From positions 1 through 16,148 of the forward strand of contig JAEWYG010000185.1 of assembly GCA_023395755.1 (NCBI GenBank): a stretch of 16,148 bases of DNA. Reading direction: 5' to 3'. Positions 1 through 7,349 of the stretch are shown in pieces. Source of the stretch: Actinomycetes bacterium (GTDB lineage Bacteria; Actinomycetota; Coriobacteriia; Coriobacteriales; Eggerthellaceae). The notes beneath the pieces are model-generated. The model saw only the letters and a list, made by a program, of their open reading frames with translations. It did no database searches and was not told the origin of the DNA. Positions within the stretch are counted from its first letter, which is position 1, and each line of letters begins with the position of its first letter. Both the position numbers and the translations under genes were made by a program.

Positions 1-1
1 T

Positions 2-694
2 CCGTCAGCCAAGCGTACTATTGTCATGCGTGTAAAAGAAACGGCGGACGACTACCGCCTGTTCCCCGATCCCGATCTCGCTCCCTGTAATCTTTCGGAT
101 GAATTTATTGAGAGCGTGCGCGTGAAGCTGCCTGAATTACCCGATAGACGAGCTGCTCGTTTTGAGCAGGAATTCTCTCTTTCCGCCTATGATGCGCGTC
201 ATCTGGTAGAGCATCGCGAAACGGCTAACTTCTTCGAAGTCTGCATGGAGTTTGCAGGCGAGCAAGCAAGTGTGTTGGCGAAGTCGACGGCGAACCTCGT
301 GATCAACGATATTGCCGCATATCTAAATGCACACGAGGGTACGGTTCTTGCGGATACTCCTCTTACGCCTGAGCGCGCTGTTGCGTTGGTAAAGATGACG
401 GTTGAGGATGTTATTTCTTCCAAGCAAGCTAAAGAGGTGTTCTCTGCTGTTCTCGATGAGGACAAAGATCCCGCTGAGATCGTGGCTGAGCGCGGTATGG
501 AGCAGGTGTCCGACACCGGTGCTATCGAGGCGGTTGTCGATGCTGTGCTTGCTGCCAACCCTGATAAAGTTGAGCAGTATCGTGGTGGCAAAACTGGTCT
601 CATAGGCTTTTTCGTGGGTCAGTGTATGAAGGAAATGCGTGGTCAGGGCAATCCGAAAGTAATTAACGAGCTGCTGGAGCGAAAACTCGCTTAG
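2..694 (+). CDS. gatB: Aspartyl/glutamyl-tRNA(Asn/Gln) amidotransferase subunit B, C-terminal part
   Basis: This is the C-terminal part of GatB; the frame is open to the left edge, so the true start lies upstream. GatB is the subunit of the GatCAB complex that binds misacylated Glu-tRNA(Gln)/Asp-tRNA(Asn) and activates the acyl group for amidation in the cytoplasm. The visible part begins at the end of the catalytic cradle with the family motif MRVKE..DDYR.FPDPDL (from base 26). It continues through the helical linker and ends in the YqeY-like tail domain, recognisable by GKTGLIGFFVGQCMKEMRGQ and the following NPKVINELL. The ATG at base 26 is an internal methionine of the conserved motif, not a start. 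The gene ends in a strong terminator, so gatB is the last gene of its transcript (gatC and gatA would normally lie upstream). Identification is firm. Confidence 0.96.
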   Translation, partial: PSAKRTIVMRVKETADDYRLFPDPDLAPCNLSDEFIESVRVKLPELPDRRAARFEQEFSLSAYDARHLVEHRETANFFEVCMEFAGEQASVLAKSTANLVINDIAAYLNAHEGTVLADTPLTPERAVALVKMTVEDVISSKQAKEVFSAVLDEDKDPAEIVAERGMEQVSDTGAIEAVVDAVLAANPDKVEQYRGGKTGLIGFFVGQCMKEMRGQGNPKVINELLERKLA

Positions 695-704
695 ACGCTG
701 TAGT

Positions 705-743
705 GGAGCGGTTGGCTTGTTTTGCCACCGCTCCTTTCTTTTT
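705..743 (+). terminator. Intrinsic terminator after gatB
   Basis: GGAGCGGT (705-712) pairs perfectly with ACCGCTCC (727-734), and GGC (714-716) extends the pairing to GCC (724-726) past one bulged T. The loop is T-rich. The stem is followed by TTTCTTTTT (735-743). It lies 10 bases after the gatB stop codon. Confidence 0.93.
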
Positions 744-778
744 CGCCCTCAAGTGATGAAGCGGCGAAGGAATTCTTG

Positions 779-832
779 ATGAGAATATGCAGTGCTACGA
801 CATCTTCCTGGGCGAGGAAAGGGATCTTTTGA
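779..832 (+). CDS. Possible 17-codon leader frame before the symporter
   Basis: An ATG at 779 has a good ribosome binding site (GAAGGA, 766-771, 7 bases upstream) and opens a 17-codon frame, MRICSATTSSWARKGIF, that stops with TGA at 830-832. This stop shares two bases with the proposed TTG start of the symporter (829-831), a TTGA arrangement typical of translational coupling. The frame reads across the bases of the symporter's upstream extension in a different phase. I recognise no similarity to known leader peptides. It may be chance, but its ribosome site is better than that of the ATG at 787. Confidence 0.3.
   Translation: MRICSATTSSWARKGIF
814..823 (+). promoter_or_regulatory. Ribosome binding site deciding the symporter start
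   Basis: The purine run GAGGAAAGGG ends 5 bases before TTG 829. The in-frame ATG at 787 has only a GAAGG 16 bases upstream, which is too far. This favours TTG 829 as the symporter start. Confidence 0.6.
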
Positions 833-2307
833 CTCTCAACGACCTATTGGTGTCCATTACGGGTACCATCAATGATTTTATGTACACGTATATCTTAGTG
901 TTCTTACTGGTAGGTACGGGTATCTATTTCACCATTCGTACAAAAGGTGTGCAGTTTCGCTACCTCAAAGATATGTTTACGGTACTGACAGAAAAGAAGC
1001 ACGTCGCCGGCGGTAAGAGTGTGTCGGCGTTTCAAGCGCTTATGGTATCCACGGCGAGCCGCGTGGGTACGGGTAACATTGCGGGTATCGCTACGGCAAT
1101 TGCCCTGGGTGGACCGGGCGCTGTGTTTTGGATGTGGCTTATGGCACTTATTGGTGGTGCGTCGGCATTCGTTGAGTCTACGCTGGCTCAGATGTATAAG
1201 GTGCGAGGCAAAGACGGCGAGTTCCGTGGTGGTCCTGCCTATTATATTCAGCAGGCTATCGGAAAGCGCTGGCTGGGCATCGTGTTTGCTCTTGCGCTTA
1301 TCGTGTGTTTCGCCTATGGCTTCAATGCGCTGCAGTCCTACAATATGAGTTCAGCGCTGGAATATTACATTCCAGGTTATGCCGAAACGAAAGCCCCCCT
1401 TGCTCTTGCTATCGTGCTGTCGGCGCTTACGGCTTTCGTTATATTCGGCGGAACGCATCGTGTCAGCTTTCTATCGTCTATCATCGTGCCGATTATGGCT
1501 CTTGCTTATATCGCATTGGCTTTATTCGTTACAATAACGCATCTCGGTGATATCCCGGCGGTGTTCTCGCTCGTTTTTGCCTCGGCGTTTGACTTCCAGT
1601 CTATTACAGGTGGGTTTGCAGGCTCGGTGGTGGTTATTGGTATAAAGCGAGGCCTGTTCTCTAACGAGGCCGGTATGGGCTCGGCACCAAATGCCGCTGC
1701 TGCGGCAAGCGTGTCGCATCCCTGCAAACAAGGCTTAGCGCAGACGCTCTCGGTTTTCATTGACACGCTGGTTATCTGCACATGTTCAGCCATGATGGTG
1801 CTGGTATTCTTCGTTAATGGTGACCCGGGCAACTTAAATGGCATGCCACTGGTGCAGCAATCGGTAAACTCTTCGGTGGGAGAGTTCGGTATTCATTTCA
1901 TCACCTTCGCTATCTTTGCTTTTGCGTTTTCGAGTCTTATCGGCAACTATTTTTACGCTGAGAGCAATATTAAATTCATTCATGACAGCCCCTTGCTGCT
2001 GAATGCGTTTCGTGTGACCTGTCTTATCGCTATCTTTCTCGGTGCGCAGTCAAGTTTTGATCTGGCGTGGAACTTCGCCGATATCGTTATGGGTATCATG
2101 GCGTTCATTAATATCGTGTCTATCTTGTTTTTGGGTAAATGGGCATTACGTGCGCTTGACGACTATTCTGAGCAGCGTAGGCGTGGTGTAGATCCTGTAT
2201 TCGTGGCAGATTCTATCGAGGGCTTACCTCCAACTCAATGCTGGCATGAGACTCCCGAGGAACTGCACGAACACGATGCGCAGCTGCACGAACACGCCGA
2301 AAGGTAA
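829..2307 (+). CDS. Sodium:alanine/glycine symporter (AGCS family)
   Basis: A member of the alanine/glycine:cation symporter family, polytopic inner-membrane carriers that take up alanine or glycine with Na+ (some with H+). From TTG 829 it has 492 residues; from ATG 787 it has 506, both usual for the family. Family signatures are present: RVGTGNIAGIATAIALGGPG followed by FWMW and AFVEST.AQ.YK in the first third, GGPAYYIQ soon after, and the hallmark GIKRGLFSNEAGMGSAPNAA near the middle, followed by a helix with FIDTLVIC. About ten to eleven hydrophobic segments alternate with short loops. The hydrophilic C-terminal tail is His/Glu-rich with two LHEH units. Only about 40 bases separate the gatB terminator from the gene and I see no promoter there, so it may depend on read-through or on an element inside the terminator. 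Substrate is inferred from the family. Confidence 0.93.
   Translation: MTLNDLLVSITGTINDFMYTYILVFLLVGTGIYFTIRTKGVQFRYLKDMFTVLTEKKHVAGGKSVSAFQALMVSTASRVGTGNIAGIATAIALGGPGAVFWMWLMALIGGASAFVESTLAQMYKVRGKDGEFRGGPAYYIQQAIGKRWLGIVFALALIVCFAYGFNALQSYNMSSALEYYIPGYAETKAPLALAIVLSALTAFVIFGGTHRVSFLSSIIVPIMALAYIALALFVTITHLGDIPAVFSLVFASAFDFQSITGGFAGSVVVIGIKRGLFSNEAGMGSAPNAAAAASVSHPCKQGLAQTLSVFIDTLVICTCSAMMVLVFFVNGDPGNLNGMPLVQQSVNSSVGEFGIHFITFAIFAFAFSSLIGNYFYAESNIKFIHDSPLLLNAFRVTCLIAIFLGAQSSFDLAWNFADIVMGIMAFINIVSILFLGKWALRALDDYSEQRRRGVDPVFVADSIEGLPPTQCWHETPEELHEHDAQLHEHAER
2263..2296 (+). repeat. 13-bp direct repeat in the symporter's 3' end
   Basis: CTGCACGAACACG occurs at 2263-2275 and 2284-2296, 21 bases (7 codons) apart, and encodes the repeated LHEH units of the symporter tail. 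It looks like a small in-frame tandem duplication. Confidence 0.7.
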
Positions 2308-2441
2308 AGACTATTGCGGTGGCGTGCGCCTAGTTGGGCTTGTGCGCGTAACAAGTTGGCTCAAACTAGCCTTGTATGCGAATGGGTTGTGGGTTCGTGT
2401 TAGGATGAATGCGTAGAGAGGTATCAACGAAAGGGCGGCAC

Positions 2442-2720
2442 ATGAATGACGAGAACCGACGTCCGGGGGACTGGCAACGGCGTGACCTGCGCGAGAACGC
2501 AAACGTTCTTATTGATGAGAAGCCTCCTAGTGACAAGAAATGGTATCAGCAGACGTTCTGGATCATCTTCTTCGTGCTGATATTCTGGCCGGTTGGCCTG
2601 GTGCTTCTGTGGAAGAGTAATTGGAACGTTGTGGTGAAGATACTCCTTACGCTCTTCGTGGCGTTTACCGTATATTTCTGGTGGGCTGCGTCGCAAGCGG
2701 TTATGCAATTGCAGGCATAA
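2442..2720 (+). CDS. Small two-helix membrane protein of unknown function
   Basis: A 92-residue protein. The N-terminal 33 residues are charged and hydrophilic. Two hydrophobic segments follow, about 38-57 and 63-83, separated by KSNWN, so both ends are probably cytoplasmic or both outside. The motif FWPVGLVLLWKS resembles a segment seen in many small Gram-positive membrane proteins with a Pro-Val-Gly kink and a Trp-Lys at the membrane edge; that is from memory and no function is assigned. ATG 2442 is chosen because AAGGG (2431-2435) lies 6 bases upstream; the in-frame ATG at 2409 has only a poorly placed AGGA. There is a 134-base gap on the left with nothing recognisable, and the gene appears to stand alone. 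Confidence 0.75.
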   Translation: MNDENRRPGDWQRRDLRENANVLIDEKPPSDKKWYQQTFWIIFFVLIFWPVGLVLLWKSNWNVVVKILLTLFVAFTVYFWWAASQAVMQLQA

Positions 2721-2741
2721 GGGCTAAAACGCCCGTCTTTT
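2721..2741 (+). terminator. Weak possible terminator after the small membrane protein gene
   Basis: GGGC (2721-2724), a six-base loop, GCCC (2731-2734), then GTCTTTT. It lies directly after the stop codon, but the four-pair stem is short, so this is only a weak candidate. Confidence 0.33.
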
Positions 2742-2838
2742 ACGTCAGATAAATTATGATTACCGCACCGCACGGCCACTCTTTGCGATTTTTTGGCATG
2801 TTGTTCCATGGGAGCCGCTTGTGTCTTACCGTTGCGCT

Positions 2839-2862
2839 ATCATTTCTAACGAAAAAAATGAT
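2839..2862. repeat. Short inverted repeat upstream of the DUF2797-like gene
   Basis: ATCATTT (2839-2845) and AAATGAT (2856-2862) are perfect inverted arms around a 10-base AT-rich spacer, 32 bases before the next gene. It could be an operator. I could not place a convincing promoter around it. The arms are short enough to occur by chance. Confidence 0.35.
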
Positions 2863-2894
2863 CAGCAAGATATAGGTTAGGCAAGGTAAACAAT

Positions 2895-3818
2895 ATGACA
2901 CGCTTTTTAGGTGACTACGTTTCCATCTTTACAGGCTACGGGTTCGACGAGAAGGAAAAACCCTATCTCAGCATCAATGATATTGATGCTGCTAGGTGCA
3001 TGCGCTACCCCGTGCTAGGTAAGACGTTTTCGCTGCGCCGCCTGCCGCGGCGGCGCTGCGTCGGACACTTCGATTTGGCTACGGGGGAGGCGCAGGCGTG
3101 TCCGATGGCCCTTGAGTTGCTGCCCGACACCAAGGACGACATGTGCCCCGCCTGCCAAGAGGCAACCGGGTTTAACCCTTCGTTCTACCACGCTGATTTC
3201 GTGTCGCCCCAGCAGCGTGCCTACAACCTCACGCCGCACTACGTATACCTGGCCTACTTCTCTCATATTCACCTAAAGGCGGGCATCTCGTCTGAAGTGC
3301 GGGGTATTCGCCGCCTTCTCGACCAGGGTGCGCGCGCTGCGCGTGTGGTTGGGCGGTTCTCTGACGCATACGAAGCGCGCGACCTCGAAGCGGCGCTTTG
3401 TGCCCAGCAAGGCGTGTCTGAGACCATGCGTCAAGGCAAAAAGGTGGAGCTTCTCGCCAACGAACGCTATGACTTTGCCGAAGCCGGTGATGTGCTCGAT
3501 GCCGCAGTAGCGCGGCTGGCAGCGGTGGAGCTTGTGTCGCGCACCGGCTTCGATGCGTCCGAACCAGTACTCGATCTTTCCCCGTATTATTTCGGTGGCT
3601 CCTCGCCCACATGTGACGACCTGCAAATACCTAACGGCAATTCTGACGTGTGCGGCGGGCGCTGCATTGGGATGGTGGGGGGTACGCTCGTGTTTGAGCA
3701 GGGCGGTATGAACTTTCTCGTGTCCCTTAAGGATTGGCAGTCCCATGAAATCGACCTTCTGGAAGATGAAGTGGCCTGTGCCTACGATTTAGCTCCACAA
3801 CAGATGTCACTTTTGTAA
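2895..3818 (+). CDS. DUF2797-like protein with a GIY-YIG-like core
   Basis: A 307-residue soluble protein. Residues 55-87 hold cysteines (C55, C69, C84, C87; CPAC is a zinc-knuckle-like pair) that could bind a metal. The centre reads YVYLA (116-120), about eight residues, KAGIS (128-132), then R136/R139, LLDQGARAA (141-149) and E165. This spacing matches DUF2797 proteins, as I remember them, and the Y-Y...K.G.S...R...E layout of GIY-YIG nucleases. Nuclease activity is inference; no member that I recall has been characterised. The C-terminal third (about 220-307) has more Cys and ends in an acidic stretch. The start ATG 2895 has AAGG (2883-2886) 8 bases upstream. It is flanked by gaps of 174 and 141 bases and is probably a single-gene unit. 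Confidence 0.75.
   Translation: MTRFLGDYVSIFTGYGFDEKEKPYLSINDIDAARCMRYPVLGKTFSLRRLPRRRCVGHFDLATGEAQACPMALELLPDTKDDMCPACQEATGFNPSFYHADFVSPQQRAYNLTPHYVYLAYFSHIHLKAGISSEVRGIRRLLDQGARAARVVGRFSDAYEARDLEAALCAQQGVSETMRQGKKVELLANERYDFAEAGDVLDAAVARLAAVELVSRTGFDASEPVLDLSPYYFGGSSPTCDDLQIPNGNSDVCGGRCIGMVGGTLVFEQGGMNFLVSLKDWQSHEIDLLEDEVACAYDLAPQQMSLL
2969..2991. repeat. Perfect 10-bp palindrome inside the DUF2797-like gene
   Basis: CAGCATCAAT (2969-2978), three bases, then ATTGATGCTG (2982-2991): perfect arms within codons 25-33 of the gene. It may be a protein-binding site or an mRNA hairpin near the start of translation, or chance. Confidence 0.5.
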
Positions 3819-3898
3819 GACATCTGCAGAGGGGTTGCCGGCTGGTAGATGCTAAGTATGCTTCGAAAGTAGTCGTTTTTCCAGCGAATAAGGCTAGT

Positions 3899-3925
3899 TT
3901 GAAGTGTGTGGGCGGCTCATATAAT
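3899..3925 (+). promoter_or_regulatory. Probable promoter of the large surface-protein gene
   Basis: A consensus -10 TATAAT (3920-3925) is preceded by TTGAAG (3899-3904) with a 15-base spacer, or TTTGAA with 16. Transcription would start near 3932, giving a 5' leader of about 28 bases before ATG 3960. Confidence 0.55.
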
Positions 3926-3959
3926 TGACGGAAGAGTCCTTTCGTTGAATTGAGGTACT

Positions 3960-6900
3960 ATGAGCTCGTCTTGTTTCTTGCCGGCATCCAACCGGACTGC
4001 CCGCACAGCTGCATGCATCCTATGCCCCAGACGACTGGTACTGGTTTCCGCATCCCTCCTCGTATTGCTGCTTCTGACATGCGCGACTATGTTCGGCTTG
4101 CCCGCGCATGCTCTCGCAGAGGAAGTCGGGACTCAGGGGGACGCGGGGTCGGTCGAGGCTGTTCTCGAGAACGCTGCTGCGTCGGCGCAATTGACGGGCT
4201 CGTTTGACCAGCGGTCCTATGCGACCGGCGAGACAGCCGTGGTGACATTCCGTGCGCTCAATGATTCAGCGAACGCGTGGAGTGACGTGCGCTTGCAGGC
4301 TGTCTTGCCCCAGGGCGCAACTCTAGTCGATCCATCCACATCTTTGTCGAACGCGACGGCCAGGGTTGAACCCGGCGGGATGTTAGAACTGGTATTGAAC
4401 GTGAAGATGGACGAGGGTTCGGTCTCGGCGGCGGGCAAGCTTGTTCCTACGGGCGACGCACTTCCCCCCGGAATCGTCGGCGCGCTTGTTTTGGGTGCGG
4501 CGGTGCTTGCTGTGCTCTCTTGTGTGCTGTTCGTGCGCAGCCGGTCGCTTCGGGCGAAAACGAGACAAGGCATCTCGTTGTTTCTTGCAGTGGCGCTTGT
4601 CGTAGGGCTGGCACCCTCGTTCCCTTCGATCGCGTGGGGTGAGGAAGCTAAAGGAATGGCTGGCTTCACCGTTTCGAGTAAGGCGGTTTGTGCGTCGCCG
4701 TCGCTTGCTGTCGAGGCGCAGCTCGTTGTGGGGTCGGTGTCGATAGTTGATAACGACTCCCTGGCCCAGGTGGTCACATCCGACGGCCAGGGCGTCTCGG
4801 CAAACGCCCAGTCACCTGTCATTAGACTTGTTTCTGACATTCCCTTCGCTGATAACTTGTCAAAGAGCGATCTTGTTCTCGGCGAACAATTCGAGTCGCT
4901 GTCTATCCATTCTGTCGAGCGCCTGTCCGATTGTGAGGTAGAGCTTCTGCTTGATGGCGACACGGGTGATGCCGGGGGAGACGGCCTGATCGTGTTCTCA
5001 AGCGGTTCGTTTGCCGAGGCCTCCGCACGGGGAAGCGCTCTTGTGGCGGTTGAAAGCCCCGTGATCGTATTCGACCCCGAACGGGGTTCCTACGATGCAG
5101 GAACATCCGTGTTTACCATTCCCCTGAGCGTTGAGAATGGCCGTTTCGCCGCTGACGCAGGTACAGCTGCCTTCATGTTCTCTAATCAGGCTTTGAGTGC
5201 GGTCGGCTTCGCGGTTGATGCTAGCGATGATCACCGTGCAGAGCTGCAGGTGAAGGTGGTAGCATCCACACCGCAAGATCAGTTCGAGGCGTTGGGGGAT
5301 GTTCTCGACGCGAAGGGCGAAGCCGAGCTTATGGTAGATGGATCGTTGCTGGTTGGACATCCCGTCATCAACCTTGCGAACGACTTGGTCGAGGGGCCGG
5401 CTGTATCGCTTGCCTCCGCGATTTACGCGGCGCCGTACGGGTCGGTTTCGGTAACCGACGTCGAGGATCCAGCAGAGGGGTTGGTGAGGGTGCGCGGTCG
5501 GGTACAGCTTGCCGTGAAAGACGGAACACTCGATCTGCAAAGCATGGATCAGGTGACGTTTCCTGTGTTCTCGGAACAAGTAGTTGATGGTTTCTTGGGA
5601 AACGAGACGGTTGAGCTGGATGGGCTTTACGACAACGGTTTCTCCTTCTTCTTTAATTTACCTGCCGATGTGGTCGAGGATTTAAAAACGAACTTGGTGG
5701 AGTTTGGCGTGGAGGATACGGAAGGCACCTTGCGCGAAAACATAGAAGCGCTTGTTTCCTGCGCCCAGGTGCGCTTAGCCGATGGTGTAGTGCTAAATGC
5801 CTACGGCATCGGACAGGATGCGTGCGATGTCGGTCTGGCCCAAGGCTCGCTCTCGCAAGCCAGTGTTTTGGGTAATCCGACCGACGATGCGAAGACGGCT
5901 TTCGAGACGTTGGAATTCCTCGCCAACGCCATTGGTGGCTTCGCACAGGGAAAGGGCAATATCTCAAATGGCATTGGGTCGCTGTTCGGGCTTATCGCAA
6001 GCTTCTTGAACACTACCCCCGAGGTTACGCTGACCGACATCTACAACGAGCTGAAGACGATGGAAGGCCAGATGGACGTCATGCAGAGGGAGATTGAGGG
6101 GCTGGCCTGCAAGCTCGACAACATCGATAGGCGCGCGGGATACGTGGCGAATTGGGCTGAGATTAAACACCGTATGACTACACTGGACGGATACGGCGGA
6201 TTGTACGAGATACTTATGAAAAATATCGATAAGACCGACACGGGCGAATCGTACGATGATTTCAACGACAAAAACAAAAAGTTACTCGGTAATTATGTCA
6301 AAGCAATGAAAAAGCAGGAGAAGCTGACCGCAACGACCTCGTATGCTGAAACCATGGCTTTGGGCGACTTGATCTTGGGACAGGGTGAAGACGTTGTTTC
6401 TGAATACTACAGCTGGTTGGAGTCTTACTACAATTGGGATCCTGAGACGTTTGCTGCGAAGAATACCTATCTAGGAAGTTTATTCACCGCCTACACGTAT
6501 GGCTACGGTTCGACGATGGCGTACTTGAACGCGTTGAATGGTATAGAGGGCGATCCGGATGATCCGTTTTCCGGTGGTGATGGTCCGTACAGTAAAAACA
6601 TCGAAAGCCTTAAATCGCAGGCAGAACGCGTTACCCTGAAGATTTACGGCACCGTGGAGCTTGATGACAAGGGTAAGCCTTACTTGGCGAAGCCTTCGGA
6701 TTACTACCAGAATACGCAAGCCTTAGCGAATGGTAAGATCAAAAATCTCGTGACCAATAAGGTATACGATGCTAACACCTTGCTCGCTTCGAACACCTAC
6801 AGTAACGTGGCGGTGGACGGGTTTGGAAAGAATGTCGACGAGGGGGCGATACACAAGTTTGAATTCGACAACCATGGATACATCAACCTTGGTCAATGGG

Positions 6901-7301
6901 ATCAGATGCAGTCGAATCTGAAGCAAGTGCGGCTCGTGAAAAACTTCGAAGGCGCCGACAGCCTCTATGCCGAACTAATGGCGCTGGGGGTAGGTGCAAG
7001 CTCGTATGCCGGGTGGGGAAACCCTCAAAACGTCGGAGACTTCAATAACGACCACCTTTGGCGTGGCTGGTATTGGGAGGAGCGCCCCTCGAGTCTGATT
7101 GCGGTGGGTAACGCGTCCTACTCAAAGACCATAGATCGAACCGCGATAGAGCACGAGCGCGAGGTAAAGGTGGACGTATTTGATCTGAAGACCGGAGGGG
7201 TGACGCGCAACATGCTGCTCAGCTGGCACCGTGAAGTGTACAAGGTGTCGCCTCCGAACTGGGGCTACAAGCACAAGTTGTGGCCAGTGCGTGTTGTTTG
7301 A
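3960..7301 (+). CDS. Large exported surface protein with internal membrane hairpin
   Basis: A 1113-residue protein I cannot assign to a named family. Residues 1-53 form a signal peptide with a long basic n-region, a hydrophobic core (26-47) and a likely cut after ALA (51-53). Residues 75-155 resemble a DUF11/adhesin-type beta domain (YATGETAVVTFRALN, VLPQGATLVD). A Pro-rich LPPG (168-171) leads into a transmembrane segment (171-193), a basic RSRSLRAK patch, then a second hydrophobic segment (204-222) ending SIAWGEE, like a second signal peptide. Residues 230-630 are acidic and beta-rich. About 645-685 are hydrophobic and Gly-rich, followed by a heptad-like helix (690-725), then a Tyr/Asn/Lys-rich helical region to about 870. 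The last 240 residues are mixed and aromatic. No LPXTG motif closes the protein. GAGG lies 4 bases before ATG 3960. Role in surface attachment, pore formation or signalling is inference. Confidence 0.85.
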   Translation: MSSSCFLPASNRTARTAACILCPRRLVLVSASLLVLLLLTCATMFGLPAHALAEEVGTQGDAGSVEAVLENAAASAQLTGSFDQRSYATGETAVVTFRALNDSANAWSDVRLQAVLPQGATLVDPSTSLSNATARVEPGGMLELVLNVKMDEGSVSAAGKLVPTGDALPPGIVGALVLGAAVLAVLSCVLFVRSRSLRAKTRQGISLFLAVALVVGLAPSFPSIAWGEEAKGMAGFTVSSKAVCASPSLAVEAQLVVGSVSIVDNDSLAQVVTSDGQGVSANAQSPVIRLVSDIPFADNLSKSDLVLGEQFESLSIHSVERLSDCEVELLLDGDTGDAGGDGLIVFSSGSFAEASARGSALVAVESPVIVFDPERGSYDAGTSVFTIPLSVENGRFAADAGTAAFMFSNQALSAVGFAVDASDDHRAELQVKVVASTPQDQFEALGDVLDAKGEAELMVDGSLLVGHPVINLANDLVEGPAVSLASAIYAAPYGSVSVTDVEDPAEGLVRVRGRVQLAVKDGTLDLQSMDQVTFPVFSEQVVDGFLGNETVELDGLYDNGFSFFFNLPADVVEDLKTNLVEFGVEDTEGTLRENIEALVSCAQVRLADGVVLNAYGIGQDACDVGLAQGSLSQASVLGNPTDDAKTAFETLEFLANAIGGFAQGKGNISNGIGSLFGLIASFLNTTPEVTLTDIYNELKTMEGQMDVMQREIEGLACKLDNIDRRAGYVANWAEIKHRMTTLDGYGGLYEILMKNIDKTDTGESYDDFNDKNKKLLGNYVKAMKKQEKLTATTSYAETMALGDLILGQGEDVVSEYYSWLESYYNWDPETFAAKNTYLGSLFTAYTYGYGSTMAYLNALNGIEGDPDDPFSGGDGPYSKNIESLKSQAERVTLKIYGTVELDDKGKPYLAKPSDYYQNTQALANGKIKNLVTNKVYDANTLLASNTYSNVAVDGFGKNVDEGAIHKFEFDNHGYINLGQWDQMQSNLKQVRLVKNFEGADSLYAELMALGVGASSYAGWGNPQNVGDFNNDHLWRGWYWEERPSSLIAVGNASYSKTIDRTAIEHEREVKVDVFDLKTGGVTRNMLLSWHREVYKVSPPNWGYKHKLWPVRVV

Positions 7302-7310
7302 TTAACTCCG

Positions 7311-7349
7311 ACGCCCAGCCTGCGAAGCGCGACGCAGGCTGGGCGTTTT
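7311..7349 (+). terminator. Strong intrinsic terminator after the surface-protein gene
   Basis: ACGCCCAGCCTGCG (7311-7324) pairs perfectly over 14 bases with CGCAGGCTGGGCGT (7333-7346) around an 8-base loop, followed by TTTTC. It lies 9 bases after the stop codon and isolates the gene from the histidine operon. Confidence 0.96.

Noticed and set aside
1506..1844. 112-codon minus-strand frame inside the symporter gene
   Set aside because: Antisense to the conserved AGCS signature; a reverse-strand shadow.
3819..3898. Possible terminator after the DUF2797-like gene (CATCT...AGATG)
   Set aside because: Five-pair stem around a long loop and no T-run.
4217..4963. 248-codon open frame on the minus strand
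   Set aside because: Lies wholly inside the surface-protein gene; composition is Ser/Thr/Ala-rich as expected from the reverse of a GC-rich gene, and it has no recognisable domain.
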